Shown here: piece after piece, positions 27,469 to 36,787 of the stretch
How the letters are laid out: each line of letters begins with the position of its first letter
How positions within the stretch are numbered: position 1 is the first letter of the stretch
Assembly (NCBI RefSeq): GCF_902498195.1
Contig: NZ_CABVIY010000002.1
Location: forward strand, 496,001-560,000
Direction of reading: 5' to 3'
From: Pseudomonas fluorescens
Lineage (GTDB): Bacteria > Pseudomonadota > Gammaproteobacteria > Pseudomonadales > Pseudomonadaceae
Length of the DNA: 64,000 nucleotides
Position numbers and translations under genes: made by a program
Notes under the pieces: generated by a model
What the model saw: the letters and a program-made list of their open reading frames with translations, nothing else
Database searches by the model: none
What the model was told of the DNA's origin: nothing

Positions 27469-29094
27469 TCAGGTGTATTTGCGCTTGTCCGGTGCCGGTG
27501 GGAAGTACTGGTACAACCAGGTTTCACTGAGCGTGCGGTCATTGGTGCGAATGAACAGGCGCAGCTCGACGGGTTCTACGCTGTCGTTGGTCGGGTACCA
27601 GTCGAACAGGATGCGATAGCCCTTGATGTCATCGAGCACCAGCACGCTGAAATCCTTGACCTGGCCGTTCGAGCAGGTGACCACCGGTTCGATGCCGGCG
27701 CCTTCGGGCAAGCGGTCCAGGCCGCCGCCGGTGAAGTCCACGGCAAAGCGACGAGCCCAGACGTCCGGGTAATGCTCGCCCGGTGCCCAGCCTTCGGTGA
27801 ACCCGCCCATCCCCGACCGCGTCGCGTGCACGCGCGCCAGCGGTGTGCCGACTGGCGGCAGTGCGCTCCAGTACAGCTTGTAGCCGTAGTTCAGCGAGTC
27901 GCCGGCGGCCACCGGTTTTTTCGGTGTCCAGAAGGCGACGATGTTGTCCATGGTTTCGCCGGTGGTGGGAATTTCAAGCAGATCGATGGAGCCTTCGCCC
28001 CACGGGGTTGTCGGTTCAACCCACAGGCTCGGGCGGCGGCTGTACCAATCGACGGTGTCTTGATAATTGGCAAACTCGTGATCGGTCTGTACCAGGCCGA
28101 AACCTTTCGGATCCGTGTCGACAAAAGCATTGAATTGCAGGGTGGCCGGGTTGTTCAACGGGCGGCAGATCCATTCGCCGTTGCCGCGCCACATGGCCAG
28201 GCGATCGGAGTCATGGATCTGCGGGTGAATGGTGTCGCACATCCGCCGTTCGTGGGTGCCGCAGCTGAACATGCTGGTCATCGGCGCGATACCCAGTTGA
28301 TCGATGGCGGTGCGTGCGTTGACGTGGGCGTCGACTTCCATCACCACGCGCTCGGCCTGGCAATCAATGTCAAAACGGTACGCGCCGGTGGCGCTCGGCG
28401 AGTCGAGCAGGGCGTAGACGACGAAGCGGGTGCTGTCCTTGTCCGGCGTCTCGAACCAGAACTTGGTGAAGTCGGGAAATTCCTCGCGCTTCTTGGCGTA
28501 GGTGTCGATGGCCAGTCCGCGAGCGGACAGGCCGTACTGGCCAGTGGCGTCCACCGCGCGGAAATAGCTGGCGCCGAGGAAGGACACCACGTCGTGTTTA
28601 TCCAGCTCCGGCGCCTTGAACAGCTTGAAGCCGGAAAACCCCAGGTCACCGGTCAGTTGCTTGGTCTCGACGGTGGTTTTTTCATAATTGAACAGCGACG
28701 GACGGAAATGCACCTCGCGGGCCATGCGGGTCTTGGGATCGACGCTGTACATGCGCACCGGCTGCTTGAACCCCATGCCGACGTGGAAGAACTGCACGTC
28801 CAGCTGGCCCTTGAGATCTTTCCACAGCGAATGGTTGCCGTCGTAGCGGATCGCGTTGAAATTCTGCGGCGTCATGGTCGCCAGGGTCGGCGGCAGCACC
28901 TGCTTGGTGTCCTGATAACGGCTACTGGCGAGCTGCTTGGCCTGGATCTTCAGGGCTTCGAAGTCAAACGCCTGGGCTTCACCGTCGGCGGTACCGGAGG
29001 CTGCCCAGGCGCGGGTGGCGAGCAGGCCGGTGGCGGACAATCCGGTGTAGGCCGCGATGGCCATGGAGGCTTTGAGCAAATTCCTGCGGTGCAT
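27469..29094 (-). CDS. opgD: OpgD, periplasmic glucan biosynthesis protein D
   Basis: 541 residues from the ATG at 29094. The N-terminus ([20 protein letters not shown]) has a twin-arginine signal, so the folded protein is exported by Tat, as known for OpgD/MdoD. The remainder matches the OpgG/OpgD fold family: an N-terminal beta-sandwich with [15 protein letters not shown] and LGASYFRAV segments, and a C-terminal Ig-like domain. It takes part in shaping the backbone of osmoregulated periplasmic glucans. No opgGH gene is adjacent. Confidence 0.95.
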   Translation of the reverse strand: MHRRNLLKASMAIAAYTGLSATGLLATRAWAASGTADGEAQAFDFEALKIQAKQLASSRYQDTKQVLPPTLATMTPQNFNAIRYDGNHSLWKDLKGQLDVQFFHVGMGFKQPVRMYSVDPKTRMAREVHFRPSLFNYEKTTVETKQLTGDLGFSGFKLFKAPELDKHDVVSFLGASYFRAVDATGQYGLSARGLAIDTYAKKREEFPDFTKFWFETPDKDSTRFVVYALLDSPSATGAYRFDIDCQAERVVMEVDAHVNARTAIDQLGIAPMTSMFSCGTHERRMCDTIHPQIHDSDRLAMWRGNGEWICRPLNNPATLQFNAFVDTDPKGFGLVQTDHEFANYQDTVDWYSRRPSLWVEPTTPWGEGSIDLLEIPTTGETMDNIVAFWTPKKPVAAGDSLNYGYKLYWSALPPVGTPLARVHATRSGMGGFTEGWAPGEHYPDVWARRFAVDFTGGGLDRLPEGAGIEPVVTCSNGQVKDFSVLVLDDIKGYRILFDWYPTNDSVEPVELRLFIRTNDRTLSETWLYQYFPPAPDKRKYT

Positions 29095-29507
29095 AAATTC
29101 AACCTGTCGTGAACAATCCTGCGCCGTTCCTGGCGCGTACTGGATCTGAAAAAACGGTTCGGACATGCCTTCGGCCAAACGCAACGGACTTTAAACAGAT
29201 GCCGAATAGCATAAACCGTTCGATTGCAGCGCAAAAATGATTGATGGCAAGACGCTGGCGTGGGAATGAAACAAGACGTGTCGGGAATCTTTCCGACAGG
29301 ACCGTCTGATTTATAGGGCATATCTGCTTTTTTCGACTAATTACTCTAAAAACCCCTTTTCAGCGCCGGGATTATTTCTATTCTGTGCTCATAACCGGTT
29401 TATGCCCTTCGGGCCGGTACGGTTCAGTTGCCATCAGGCACTGCTGGAAAAGGATCAGGGCGATGCGGTTTCTGAAGTTTTCTTTGACGTAGAGAAGGAC
29501 ATCGTCC
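29095..29507. other. 413-base non-coding stretch between opgD and the 61-residue gene
   Basis: This gap should hold the divergent promoters of opgD and the small gene at 29508. It is more AT-rich than the flanking genes around 29330-29390. No clear sigma-70 pair, repeat or operator could be assigned with confidence. Confidence 0.5.
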
Positions 29508-29693
29508 ATGTCGAAAGTACAAGGCATCACCGAAATGTTGGGAATCTTTCCGTGCCTGGGCCTCGGGCGGCGAAGGCGCCGGCTCAACAGTGAGGAACTG
29601 AAGCTGGTGGAGCGGTATCGGGAGCTGTCGGAGAGTGACCGGATTGCGATGCGGTATCTGGTGGATGCGATGAGGAGTGTTTCGCGGTTTTGA
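29508..29693 (+). CDS. Small 61-residue hypothetical protein
   Basis: A good ribosome site (gagaagga) lies about nine bases before the ATG, and a strong intrinsic terminator follows the stop by about 10 bases, so this looks like a real monocistronic gene. The protein begins MSKVQGITEMLGIFPCLGLG, then has a run of five arginines, then an amphipathic helical part (NSEELKLVERYRELSESDRI). The latter resembles the short dimerisation tail that often follows the DNA-binding domain in XRE-type repressors, but no helix-turn-helix is present. Function unknown. Confidence 0.7.
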   Translation: MSKVQGITEMLGIFPCLGLGRRRRRLNSEELKLVERYRELSESDRIAMRYLVDAMRSVSRF

Positions 29694-29703
29694 CGGAATG
29701 GCT

Positions 29704-29745
29704 CATCCAGTCGTGGCGCACCGTCACGGCTGGATGGGTTTTTTA
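29704..29745 (+). terminator. Intrinsic terminator of the 61-residue gene
   Basis: The stem catccag-t-cgtg pairs with cacg-g-ctggatg and is followed by ggtttttt. The T run also overlaps the end of the convergent toxin gene. Confidence 0.85.
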
Positions 29746-30033
29746 CCAATCCAGCGATCGTTCCGAACGCTGATGCAGCAGCCTCAACACTTGTATCTGT
29801 CCATGAGCAAATCGATAAGGAGCAATGAATGGATAGCGGCCCAGTACCAACTCTCGCACGTCGGGCATCACAGAAGGCCTGCCGGCGCCTGGAAACTGTT
29901 CCAGAAGCCGGAGTGTTTGCACAATGGTAGAAATGATCTCGAGGGCGGCGCTTGGTCCCACGACCTCTCGGTAATGATCATGAATGTTATCGAGGTCGCT
30001 TTCAGCTTTTTCAGTCAGTACTACGCTCGGCAC
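29743..30033 (-). CDS. RelE/ParE-family toxin
   Basis: 96 residues of the ParE/RelE fold: VVLTEKAESDLDNIHDHY at the start, EQFPGAGRPSVMPDVRELVLGRYPFI in the middle and the closing IQVLRLLHQRSE strand typical of ParE-like toxins. ParE-type members poison DNA gyrase and RelE-type members cut mRNA; the sequence favours ParE, but this is not proven. It overlaps the upstream antitoxin gene by 23 bases, the usual antitoxin-first order. Confidence 0.92.
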   Translation of the reverse strand: MPSVVLTEKAESDLDNIHDHYREVVGPSAALEIISTIVQTLRLLEQFPGAGRPSVMPDVRELVLGRYPFIAPYRFAHGQIQVLRLLHQRSERSLDW

Positions 30034-30259
30034 GTTTTTCCCACTTAGCCTTCACGGCCTCCAGATCGGTGAGTTTCCCTGCGTCGGCATCGGCTATGCC
30101 GTCGCTTATTGCTTGTAGATGCCAGGATTCGGCTTCCACGTAGCGAACCAGAGCACGTTTGAGATGATATTGACGGTCGCGGTCGGTGGCTGCAGCCAAC
30201 TGATCCAGTTGTTGGGCCAGAAGTTCTTCGACGCGAAAGGACAAAACGGGCGAGGCCAT
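30011..30259 (-). CDS. CopG-family (ribbon-helix-helix) antitoxin
   Basis: 82 residues. The N-terminus is a ribbon-helix-helix domain (PVLSFRVEELLAQQLDQLAAATDR, then HLKRALVRYVE), and the C-terminal tail would wrap the toxin. The gene precedes and overlaps the ParE-like toxin gene. A 26-base imperfect palindrome lies just before its start, consistent with autoregulation by the antitoxin-toxin complex. Confidence 0.92.
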   Translation of the reverse strand: MASPVLSFRVEELLAQQLDQLAAATDRDRQYHLKRALVRYVEAESWHLQAISDGIADADAGKLTDLEAVKAKWEKRAERSTD

Positions 30260-30275
30260 GGTGGCTCTCCTAAGA

Positions 30276-30301
30276 TGTATACGTTGTAAACGACATATAC
30301 A
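30276..30301. promoter_or_regulatory. Palindromic operator of the toxin-antitoxin operon
   Basis: TGTATACGTTGT and ACGACATATACA form an inverted repeat (10 of 12 positions) around two bases. It lies 17 bases upstream of the antitoxin ATG, where ribbon-helix-helix antitoxins usually bind. Confidence 0.7.
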
Positions 30302-30462
30302 CCCTAGGTTGTCCCGTGATTATCGTCAACCAATGCCTCATGCAGGGTTGCGAAAACTCTAGCTGGGACATGTGCCGACGGGAGGAAGGAACTGTTTCGA
30401 AATGCTTGCCCGCCGAGAGGGGGTAATCGCCCCGGCACGCGCTGGTACCGGGGCATTATATG

Positions 30463-31947
30463 TTACCGACTCACCTTCCAGGCATCGCCCGCAGGCGCCT
30501 TGCCGTGGTCATACGGCTTGGCGATCCACATGTAGAGCAAGCCCAGACCAATCACGATGGCGGTGCTCAGGACCATGGCGTAGTTGATGTACCACGCGGC
30601 ATCCGGAGTGCGTGGCCAGGCCATGTTGATGATGGCGCCGACGCCGTAGACCAGTGCGCCGATGTTCACCAGCCAGCCCCAGGCGCCGAGGGTGAATTTG
30701 CCGCTCGGTTTCCAGCCTTTGAGGCGCGCGTACAGCGCTGCGAGCACGATCATCTGGAACGCCAGGTAGATGCCGATGGCGGCGAAGCTGACGATGGTGG
30801 CGACCGCATCCTGCAGGAAGAAGCCGAGGATGATGATCAGCGCCGGCAAGACGCCGGACACGAATAGCGCGGCAACCGGAACCTGGGTATGGGGAGAAAT
30901 CTTCTTCAGCAGTCGGCTGCCGATCACCATCTCGTCCCGCGCGTAGGAATACAGCAGGCGACTCGCCGCCGCTTGCAGGCTGATGACGCAGGAGATGAAG
31001 GAAATCATCACCACGCCCATGACCATTTTCGAGCCGACCGGACCGAAGGCGTTGTTGAGGATGGTGCCGACCGGGTCCTTGTCGGTGCCGTTGATCACCG
31101 CTTGCATGTCCGGCACGGCGAGGATCAGTGCCAGGCAGGCGAACATCGCTGCGACGCCGCCGATGTAGATGGTCATGCGCATGGCCACCGGGATCTGCTT
31201 GCTCGGGTTCGGGGTTTCTTCGGCCACGTCACCGCAGGCCTCGAAACCGTAGTACAGGAACATCCCCGCCAGCGAGGCGGTGAGGAAGGCCGGCAGGTAG
31301 GAGCCGTTGACGCTGATGTCGAAGGTGTTGAACAGCACGCTGATCGGCTGATGGCGCTCGAAGATCAGCAGGTAGACGCCCACGATCACTGCGCCCACCA
31401 GTTCGCAGAGGAAGCCGAACATGGCAATGCGCGCCAGCACCTTGGTGCCGCTGAGGTTGACCAGGGTGGCGAACAGCGTCAGCACCAGGGCAATGACGAT
31501 GTTGGTGTTGTTGCTCGGTTCAAAACCCAGCATGGCGGCCAGGTAAGGACCGGCGCCGACCGCAACGGCAGCGATGGTCACGCACAGGGCGATGGAGTAG
31601 ATCCAGCCGACCATCCACGCCCAGCGCTTGCCCACCAGGCGACGCGCCCATGGGTACACGCCACCGGAAATCGGGAACTGCGAGACCACTTCACCGAAGA
31701 TCAGGCACACCAGCAACTGGCCGCAACCGACCAGCAGATAGGCCCAGAACATCGGTGGCCCGCCGGCGGCGAGGCACAGGCCGAAGAGGGTATATACGCC
31801 TACGACCGGCGACAGATAAGTGAAGCCCAGGGCGAAGTTTTCCCACAGGCTCATGCTGCGATTGAAGTTGGAGGTGTAACCGAGTTTACGCAGTTGCTCG
31901 GCATCGCTGTCGGCAACGGCTGCAGAGAGATCGGGTGATGCACTCAT
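30463..31947 (-). CDS. APC-superfamily amino acid permease
   Basis: 494 residues with about 12 hydrophobic segments. A soluble N-terminus is followed by LGYTSNFNRSMSLWENFALGF and the first-helix substrate loop SPVVGVYTLFG, then FPISGGVYPWARRLVG. This is the group of APC carriers that includes GABA and other amino acid permeases. It lies downstream of the aldehyde dehydrogenase/ABC cluster on the same strand, separated from it by a REPIN, so it may serve the same amine or GABA-related pathway. The substrate is inferred from context only. Confidence 0.88.
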   Translation of the reverse strand: MSASPDLSAAVADSDAEQLRKLGYTSNFNRSMSLWENFALGFTYLSPVVGVYTLFGLCLAAGGPPMFWAYLLVGCGQLLVCLIFGEVVSQFPISGGVYPWARRLVGKRWAWMVGWIYSIALCVTIAAVAVGAGPYLAAMLGFEPSNNTNIVIALVLTLFATLVNLSGTKVLARIAMFGFLCELVGAVIVGVYLLIFERHQPISVLFNTFDISVNGSYLPAFLTASLAGMFLYYGFEACGDVAEETPNPSKQIPVAMRMTIYIGGVAAMFACLALILAVPDMQAVINGTDKDPVGTILNNAFGPVGSKMVMGVVMISFISCVISLQAAASRLLYSYARDEMVIGSRLLKKISPHTQVPVAALFVSGVLPALIIILGFFLQDAVATIVSFAAIGIYLAFQMIVLAALYARLKGWKPSGKFTLGAWGWLVNIGALVYGVGAIINMAWPRTPDAAWYINYAMVLSTAIVIGLGLLYMWIAKPYDHGKAPAGDAWKVSR

Positions 31948-32093
31948 GTGTGTTTGCTCCGGAAAATCGGCAGATTTCGGATGTCCGATGCCGTGGCGGG
32001 GCCATGAGGGCGCCGCCAGGATCGGTGGTTATTGTTTTTTGAATTGCGGTGAATCCCTGGTGTAACAAGCCGACATCATCCGTGCGTCTGCTG

Positions 32094-32172
32094 AAAAGAT
32101 CGCAGCCTTCGGCAGCTCCTACAGGATGTACGCCGCTCCTTTGTAGGAGCTGCCGCAGGCTGCGATCTTTTC
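32094..32172. repeat. REPIN, aggagctgccgaaggctgcgatc type
   Basis: Inverted arms gaaaagatcgcagccttcgg... and ...ccgcaggctgcgatcttttc lie between the permease and aldehyde dehydrogenase genes. Confidence 0.9.
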
Positions 32173-32176
32173 GCTC

Positions 32177-33601
32177 TTAATGCTTGAACATCACATGCCG
32201 CACGACGGTGTAATCCTCCAACCCATACATCGACATGTCCTTGCCGTACCCGGACAGTTTCTGACCGCCATGGGGCATTTCGCTGACGAGCATGAAGTGC
32301 GTGTTGACCCAGGTGCAGCCGTACTGCAAACGGGCCGACAGGCGATGGGCGCGGCCGACGTCAGCGGTCCACACCGACGACGCCAGGCCGTAGTCCGAAT
32401 CGTTGGCCCAACCCAGCACCTGCGCCTCGTCAGTGAATTTCGTCACCGACACCACTGGCCCGAACACCTCGCGACGGACGATTTCGTCATCCTGCTGCGC
32501 ATCCGCCAGCACCGTCGGTTCAAAGAAGAAACCGTTGCCTTCCACGGTCTTGCCGCCAGTGATCAGGCGGATGTGCGGCTGCGCCACGGCTCGTTCGACG
32601 AAACCGGCGACGCGGTCGCGGTGTTGCGCGGTGATCAGCGGGCCGAGTTCGGTGGTCGGGTCATCCTGCAAGCCGTACTTGATGCTGCTGACCGCGGCGC
32701 CGAGCTTCTCGACGAATTTTTCGTAGATGCCTGCCTGCGCATAAATGCGGCAGGCAGCGGTGCAGTCCTGCCCGGCGTTATAGAAGCCAAAGGTGCGAAT
32801 GCCTTCGACGGCCGCATCGATATCCGCATCGTCGAAGATGATCACCGGGGCCTTGCCGCCCAGTTCCATGTGCATGCGTTTGACGCTGTCGGCGGTGCTG
32901 GAAATGATGTTCGAGCCGGTGGCAATCGAACCGGTCAGCGACACCATGCGCACTTTCGGGTGGGTCACCAGCGGGCTGCCCACGGTAGGACCACGGCCGA
33001 ACACCAGGTTGAGTACGCCGGCCGGGAAGATGTCCGACGCCAGTTCGGCCAGGCGCAACGCTGTCAGCGGGGTTTGTTCCGACGGCTTGAGCACCACGGT
33101 ATTACCGGCAGCGAGGGCCGGGGCGATTTTCCAGGCGACCATCATCAGCGGGTAGTTCCACGGCGCGATGGAGGCGATCACGCCTACCGGGTCGCGACGG
33201 ATCATCGAGGTGTGCCCCGGCAGGTATTCGCCACCGGCCGAACCGCTCATGCAGCGGCTGGCGCCGGCGAAGAAGCGGAACACGTCGGCAATCGCCGGGA
33301 TCTCGTCGTTCAGCGCGGCGCTGTAGGGCTTGCCGCAGTTGTCCGATTCGAGTTTGGCCAGCTCGCAGCCGTTAGCTTCGATGGCGTCGGCGAGTTTGAG
33401 CAGCAGCAGCGAACGTTCTTTCGGCGGGGTTTGCGACCAGCTGTCGAACGCTGCATCGGCGGCGCGCACGGCGGCGTCGACCTGGGCTTCGCTGGCTTCG
33501 TTGATTTCCACCAGCACGCGGCCCAGCGCCGGGTTGAACACCGGTTGGGCGGGGCCTTCGCCGTTGATCAGTTGGCCGTTGATCAGGAGTTGGGTTTGCA
33601 T
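32177..33601 (-). CDS. Aldehyde dehydrogenase, gamma-aminobutyraldehyde dehydrogenase (PatD)-like
   Basis: 474 residues from the ATG at 33601, with agagga upstream. NAD(P)-dependent aldehyde dehydrogenase with the catalytic Cys280 ([11 protein letters not shown]) and Glu246 (MELGGKAPV), and the WNYPLMM and LTGSIATG nucleotide-binding segments. It is most like PatD/YdcW, which oxidises 4-aminobutanal to GABA in putrescine breakdown. It is last in a block whose order (binding protein, ATPase, two permeases, dehydrogenase) matches E. coli ydcSTUV-patD. It has a paralogue at 38023. Confidence 0.9.
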   Translation of the reverse strand: MQTQLLINGQLINGEGPAQPVFNPALGRVLVEINEASEAQVDAAVRAADAAFDSWSQTPPKERSLLLLKLADAIEANGCELAKLESDNCGKPYSAALNDEIPAIADVFRFFAGASRCMSGSAGGEYLPGHTSMIRRDPVGVIASIAPWNYPLMMVAWKIAPALAAGNTVVLKPSEQTPLTALRLAELASDIFPAGVLNLVFGRGPTVGSPLVTHPKVRMVSLTGSIATGSNIISSTADSVKRMHMELGGKAPVIIFDDADIDAAVEGIRTFGFYNAGQDCTAACRIYAQAGIYEKFVEKLGAAVSSIKYGLQDDPTTELGPLITAQHRDRVAGFVERAVAQPHIRLITGGKTVEGNGFFFEPTVLADAQQDDEIVRREVFGPVVSVTKFTDEAQVLGWANDSDYGLASSVWTADVGRAHRLSARLQYGCTWVNTHFMLVSEMPHGGQKLSGYGKDMSMYGLEDYTVVRHVMFKH

Positions 33602-33657
33602 GACATCGTCCTCTTCAGAACTGTTGTTATTTCCCCCTGGAGAAACCGATTCAAACT

Positions 33658-33745
33658 GTGGGAGCGGGCTTGCTCGCGAAAGGGCCATTACATTCAACAT
33701 TGATGTTGGCTGAAACACCGCTTTCGCGAGCAAGCCCGCTCCCAC
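33658..33745. repeat. REPIN between permease and aldehyde dehydrogenase genes
   Basis: Standard gtgggagcgggcttgctcgcgaa arms about 40 bases apart, placed inside the ydc-like gene block in the 182-base gap before the dehydrogenase. Confidence 0.92.
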
Positions 33746-33783
33746 ATTGGAGTCGGTTCCTTCAGTGGGAGCTGAGTTGTTCG

Positions 33784-34593
33784 TTATTTCCCGCCACTCC
33801 CCGCCACGCTTTCACCGCCACGGGTCAGGTAATAGGCGCCGAGAATCGGCAGCATGGTCACGATCATCACCAGCATCGCGACGACGTTGGTCACCGGTAC
33901 GTCCCGTGGGCGGCTGAGCTGGTTGAGCAGCCACAGCGGCAGGGTGCGTTCATGGCCGGCGGTGAAGGTGGTGACGATGATTTCGTCGAACGACAGCGCA
34001 AACGCGAGCATGCCGCCGGCCAGCAACGCCGAGCCGAGGTTCGGCAGGATGATGTAGCGGAAGGTCTGCCAGCCGTCGGCGCCCAGGTCCATCGAGGCCT
34101 CGATCAAACTGTGGGAGGTGCGGCGCAAGCGGGCGATGACGTTGTTGTAGACGATCACCACGCAGAAGGTCGCGTGGCCGACGATGATGGTGAACATCCC
34201 CGGTTCGATGCCCAGCTTCTTGAAGGTCGCCAGCAGCGCGATCCCGGTGATGATCCCCGGCAAGGCAATTGGCAGGATCAGCATCAGCGAGATGCCTTGC
34301 TTGCCGAAGAAGTCCCGACGGTACAAGGCGGCGGACGCCAGTGTGCCAAGGACCATGGCAATCAGCGTGGCGATCGAAGCGATCTGCAGCGACAGCTTGA
34401 TCGCTTCCAGCACGTCCGGCCGCGAGAACGCCACGCCGATCCACTTCAGGGTGAAGCCCTTGGGCGGAAAGCTGAACGCCGCATCTTCGGTGTTGAAGGC
34501 GTACATGAAGATGATCAGGATCGGGAAGTGCAGGAACACCAACCCGCCCCAGGCTGCTATGCGCAGACCCAATGAAGCCTTTTCAGAGTGCAT
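33784..34593 (-). CDS. ABC transporter permease (PotC/YdcV-like)
   Basis: 269 residues with about six hydrophobic segments and the EAA-type coupling loop ([23 protein letters not shown]) of spermidine/putrescine permeases. It pairs with the permease at 34583, whose end it overlaps by 11 bases. Polyamine or a related amine is the likely cargo, from the cluster's similarity to ydcSTUV. Confidence 0.92.
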   Translation of the reverse strand: MHSEKASLGLRIAAWGGLVFLHFPILIIFMYAFNTEDAAFSFPPKGFTLKWIGVAFSRPDVLEAIKLSLQIASIATLIAMVLGTLASAALYRRDFFGKQGISLMLILPIALPGIITGIALLATFKKLGIEPGMFTIIVGHATFCVVIVYNNVIARLRRTSHSLIEASMDLGADGWQTFRYIILPNLGSALLAGGMLAFALSFDEIIVTTFTAGHERTLPLWLLNQLSRPRDVPVTNVVAMLVMIVTMLPILGAYYLTRGGESVAGSGGK

Positions 34594-35530
34594 CGAAGGC
34601 CCCCAGTCGTTTCACGATAGTCAGGTAGATGGCAATCAACACGATCGGCACCAGGGTGAACGCGGCGGCCATCGGCATGTTGCCGATCGCGCCTTGCTGG
34701 GCGTACACCATGCTCCCCACGAAGTAACCCGGTGGGCCGACCAATTGCGGCACGATGAAGTCACCGAGGGTCAGCGAAAAAGTGAAGATGGAACCGGCGG
34801 CAATGCCCGGCACCGACAGCGGCAGAATCACCTGCATGAAGGTCTGGCGCGGCTTGGCGCCGAGGTCGGCGGAGGCATGCAGCAGCGACGGCGGCAGGCG
34901 CTCCAGCGAAGCCTGGATTGGCAGGATCATGAACGGCAGCCAGATATAGACGAACACCATGAAACGGCCCAGGTGCGAGGTCGACAACGTACTGCCACCG
35001 ACGCCCGGAATCCCCAGTACGAACTGCAACAGCGGCTCCAGCCCCAGGTGCTGGACGAACCACTGCGCCACGCCGCCCTTGGCCAGCAGCAAGGTCCAGG
35101 CATAGGCCTTGACGATGTAGCTGGCCCACATCGGCATCATCACCGCGATGTAGAAAAACGCCTTGGTCTTGCCGGTGGTGTAGCGCGCCATGTAGTAGGC
35201 GATCGGGAACGCGACGATGGCGCTGGCGATGGACACGACAATGGCCATGCTCAGGGTGCGCAGGATGATGTCGAAGTTAGCGGGCTGGAACAGCGCGGCG
35301 AAGTTCGCCAGGGTCAGGTCGGGGGTGACCGCCATGGTGAAGTCGTCGAAGGTGTAGAAGCCTTGCCACAACAGGGTCAGCAGCGAGCCGAGGTAGATCG
35401 CGCCGAACCACAGCAGCGGCGGCACCAGCAGCATCGACAGGTACAGGTTGGGCCGGCGATACAGCAGGTTGGAGAACCGGCGCAGCGGCGAGCCGCCGGC
35501 CGAAGTTTGCGAGAGGGCCACGGTGTTCAT
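34583..35530 (-). CDS. ABC transporter permease (PotB/YdcU-like)
   Basis: 315 residues from the ATG at 35530 ([13 protein letters not shown]). About six hydrophobic segments and the coupling loop [21 protein letters not shown] are present. It begins 1 base after the ATPase stop and overlaps the next permease, so the three are coupled. Confidence 0.92.
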   Translation of the reverse strand: MNTVALSQTSAGGSPLRRFSNLLYRRPNLYLSMLLVPPLLWFGAIYLGSLLTLLWQGFYTFDDFTMAVTPDLTLANFAALFQPANFDIILRTLSMAIVVSIASAIVAFPIAYYMARYTTGKTKAFFYIAVMMPMWASYIVKAYAWTLLLAKGGVAQWFVQHLGLEPLLQFVLGIPGVGGSTLSTSHLGRFMVFVYIWLPFMILPIQASLERLPPSLLHASADLGAKPRQTFMQVILPLSVPGIAAGSIFTFSLTLGDFIVPQLVGPPGYFVGSMVYAQQGAIGNMPMAAAFTLVPIVLIAIYLTIVKRLGAFDAL

Positions 35531-35531
35531 C

Positions 35532-36569
35532 TCACACCCCGCCCGCAAGGGTGTCGTGCAGCGGGATCATGGCCTCACGGGCCCAGCGCGCGCTGATGCG
35601 TTGCCCGGTCTGGTGCTGGGCGCTGGTGTCGAGCCATTGATTGTTGGCCTGGCTGATGTTCAGGGTCTGGCCGTTTTCCAGCTTCAGTTCGTAGCGGGTG
35701 GCGCTGCCCTGGTACTGGATGTCGTGCAGCAGGCCGCTGACTTCAATCTCGTGGCTGGCCAGCGGACCGTCGGCGAAGCGCACGTGTTCCGGGCGAATCG
35801 AAAACGGCTGCGGATGACCGCTCAACTGCTTTGCCAAATCACCGCGAATCACGTTGGACGTGCCGACGAATTCGGCGACGAAGGTGGTCGCCGGTTTCAT
35901 GTACAGGTTGCGCGGCGAGTCGACCTGTTCGATGCGGCCCTTGTTGAACACGGCCACGCGGTCGGACATCGACAGCGCTTCGGTCTGGTCGTGGGTGACG
36001 AAAATGAAGGTGATGCCCAACTGGCGTTGCAGCTTCTTCAATTCGCCCTGCATTTGTTCGCGCAGCTTCAGGTCCAGTGCGCCCAGCGGTTCGTCGAGCA
36101 GCAACACCCGCGGACGGTTGACCAGGGCGCGGGCCAGGGCCACGCGCTGGCGCTGCCCCCCGGACAATTGCACCGGCTTGCGCTCGCCGTAGCCGCCCAG
36201 GGCCACCATGTCGAGGGCCTCTTCGGCGCGTTTCAAGCGTTCGGCCTTGCCGACGCCTTTGACTTTCAAACCGTAGGCGACGTTGTCGCGAACGTTCATG
36301 TGCGGGAACAGCGCGTAATCCTGGAACACGGTGTTCACGTCACGCTGATACGGCGGCAGCCCGGCGGCTTCTTCGCCATGAATTCGGATGGAGCCCGCGC
36401 TCGGTTGTTCGAAACCGGCGATCAGGCGCAGGCAGGTGGTTTTGCCCGAGCCCGAAGGCCCCAGCATGGAGAAAAACTCGCCGTCCTGGATGTCGATGGA
36501 AACCCGGTCAACGGCTTTCACTTCGCCGAACTGACGGGAAACGTTGGTGAACTGGACTGCAAGCGTCAT
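35532..36569 (-). CDS. ABC transporter ATPase (PotA/YdcT-like)
   Basis: 345 residues from the ATG at 36569. It has Walker A GPSGSGKTT, the Q-loop in VNTVFQDYALFPH, the signature LSGGQRQR, Walker B VLLLDEPLGALD and the switch histidine FVTHDQTEAL, then a C-terminal TOBE-type domain (from about residue 260). This is the arrangement of polyamine-type importers. Confidence 0.94.
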   Translation of the reverse strand: MTLAVQFTNVSRQFGEVKAVDRVSIDIQDGEFFSMLGPSGSGKTTCLRLIAGFEQPSAGSIRIHGEEAAGLPPYQRDVNTVFQDYALFPHMNVRDNVAYGLKVKGVGKAERLKRAEEALDMVALGGYGERKPVQLSGGQRQRVALARALVNRPRVLLLDEPLGALDLKLREQMQGELKKLQRQLGITFIFVTHDQTEALSMSDRVAVFNKGRIEQVDSPRNLYMKPATTFVAEFVGTSNVIRGDLAKQLSGHPQPFSIRPEHVRFADGPLASHEIEVSGLLHDIQYQGSATRYELKLENGQTLNISQANNQWLDTSAQHQTGQRISARWAREAMIPLHDTLAGGV

Positions 36570-36685
36570 GGTGCGGTGCTCCAAAAAGGCGAAGGCCGTC
36601 GCAGCGGCCCTGCCTGGACTTCTGAAAAAGCGAGAATCTGTCGTCTCTACGCCGAGCGCATTCGCAGCGACGGCGGTGATCAACT

Positions 36686-36773
36686 GTGGGAGCGAGCCTG
36701 CTCGCGAAGACGGTGTGTCAGCCACCATCAACGTTTAATGTGATGACCTCTTCGCGAGCAGGCTCGCTCCCAC
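36686..36773. repeat. REPIN with paired substitutions in both arms
   Basis: The arms read gtgggagcgagcctgctcgcgaa and ttcgcgagcaggctcgctcccac; both changes from the common arm (gcgggcttg to gcgagcctg) are matched on the other side, so pairing is kept. It lies between the solute-binding-protein and ATPase genes. Confidence 0.93.
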
Positions 36774-36787
36774 AAGGGGGCGGGTGC

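Noticed and set aside
27469..29094. Possible second AauR or sigma-54 site for opgD
   Set aside because: The AauR sites lie at the 3' end of opgD and point toward aatJ; nothing similar is found upstream of the opgD start.
30429..30454. Perfect gccccgg/ccggggc hairpin downstream of the APC permease
   Set aside because: The stem is only 7 bp with a 12-base loop and there is no T run on the relevant strand, so it was not called a terminator.
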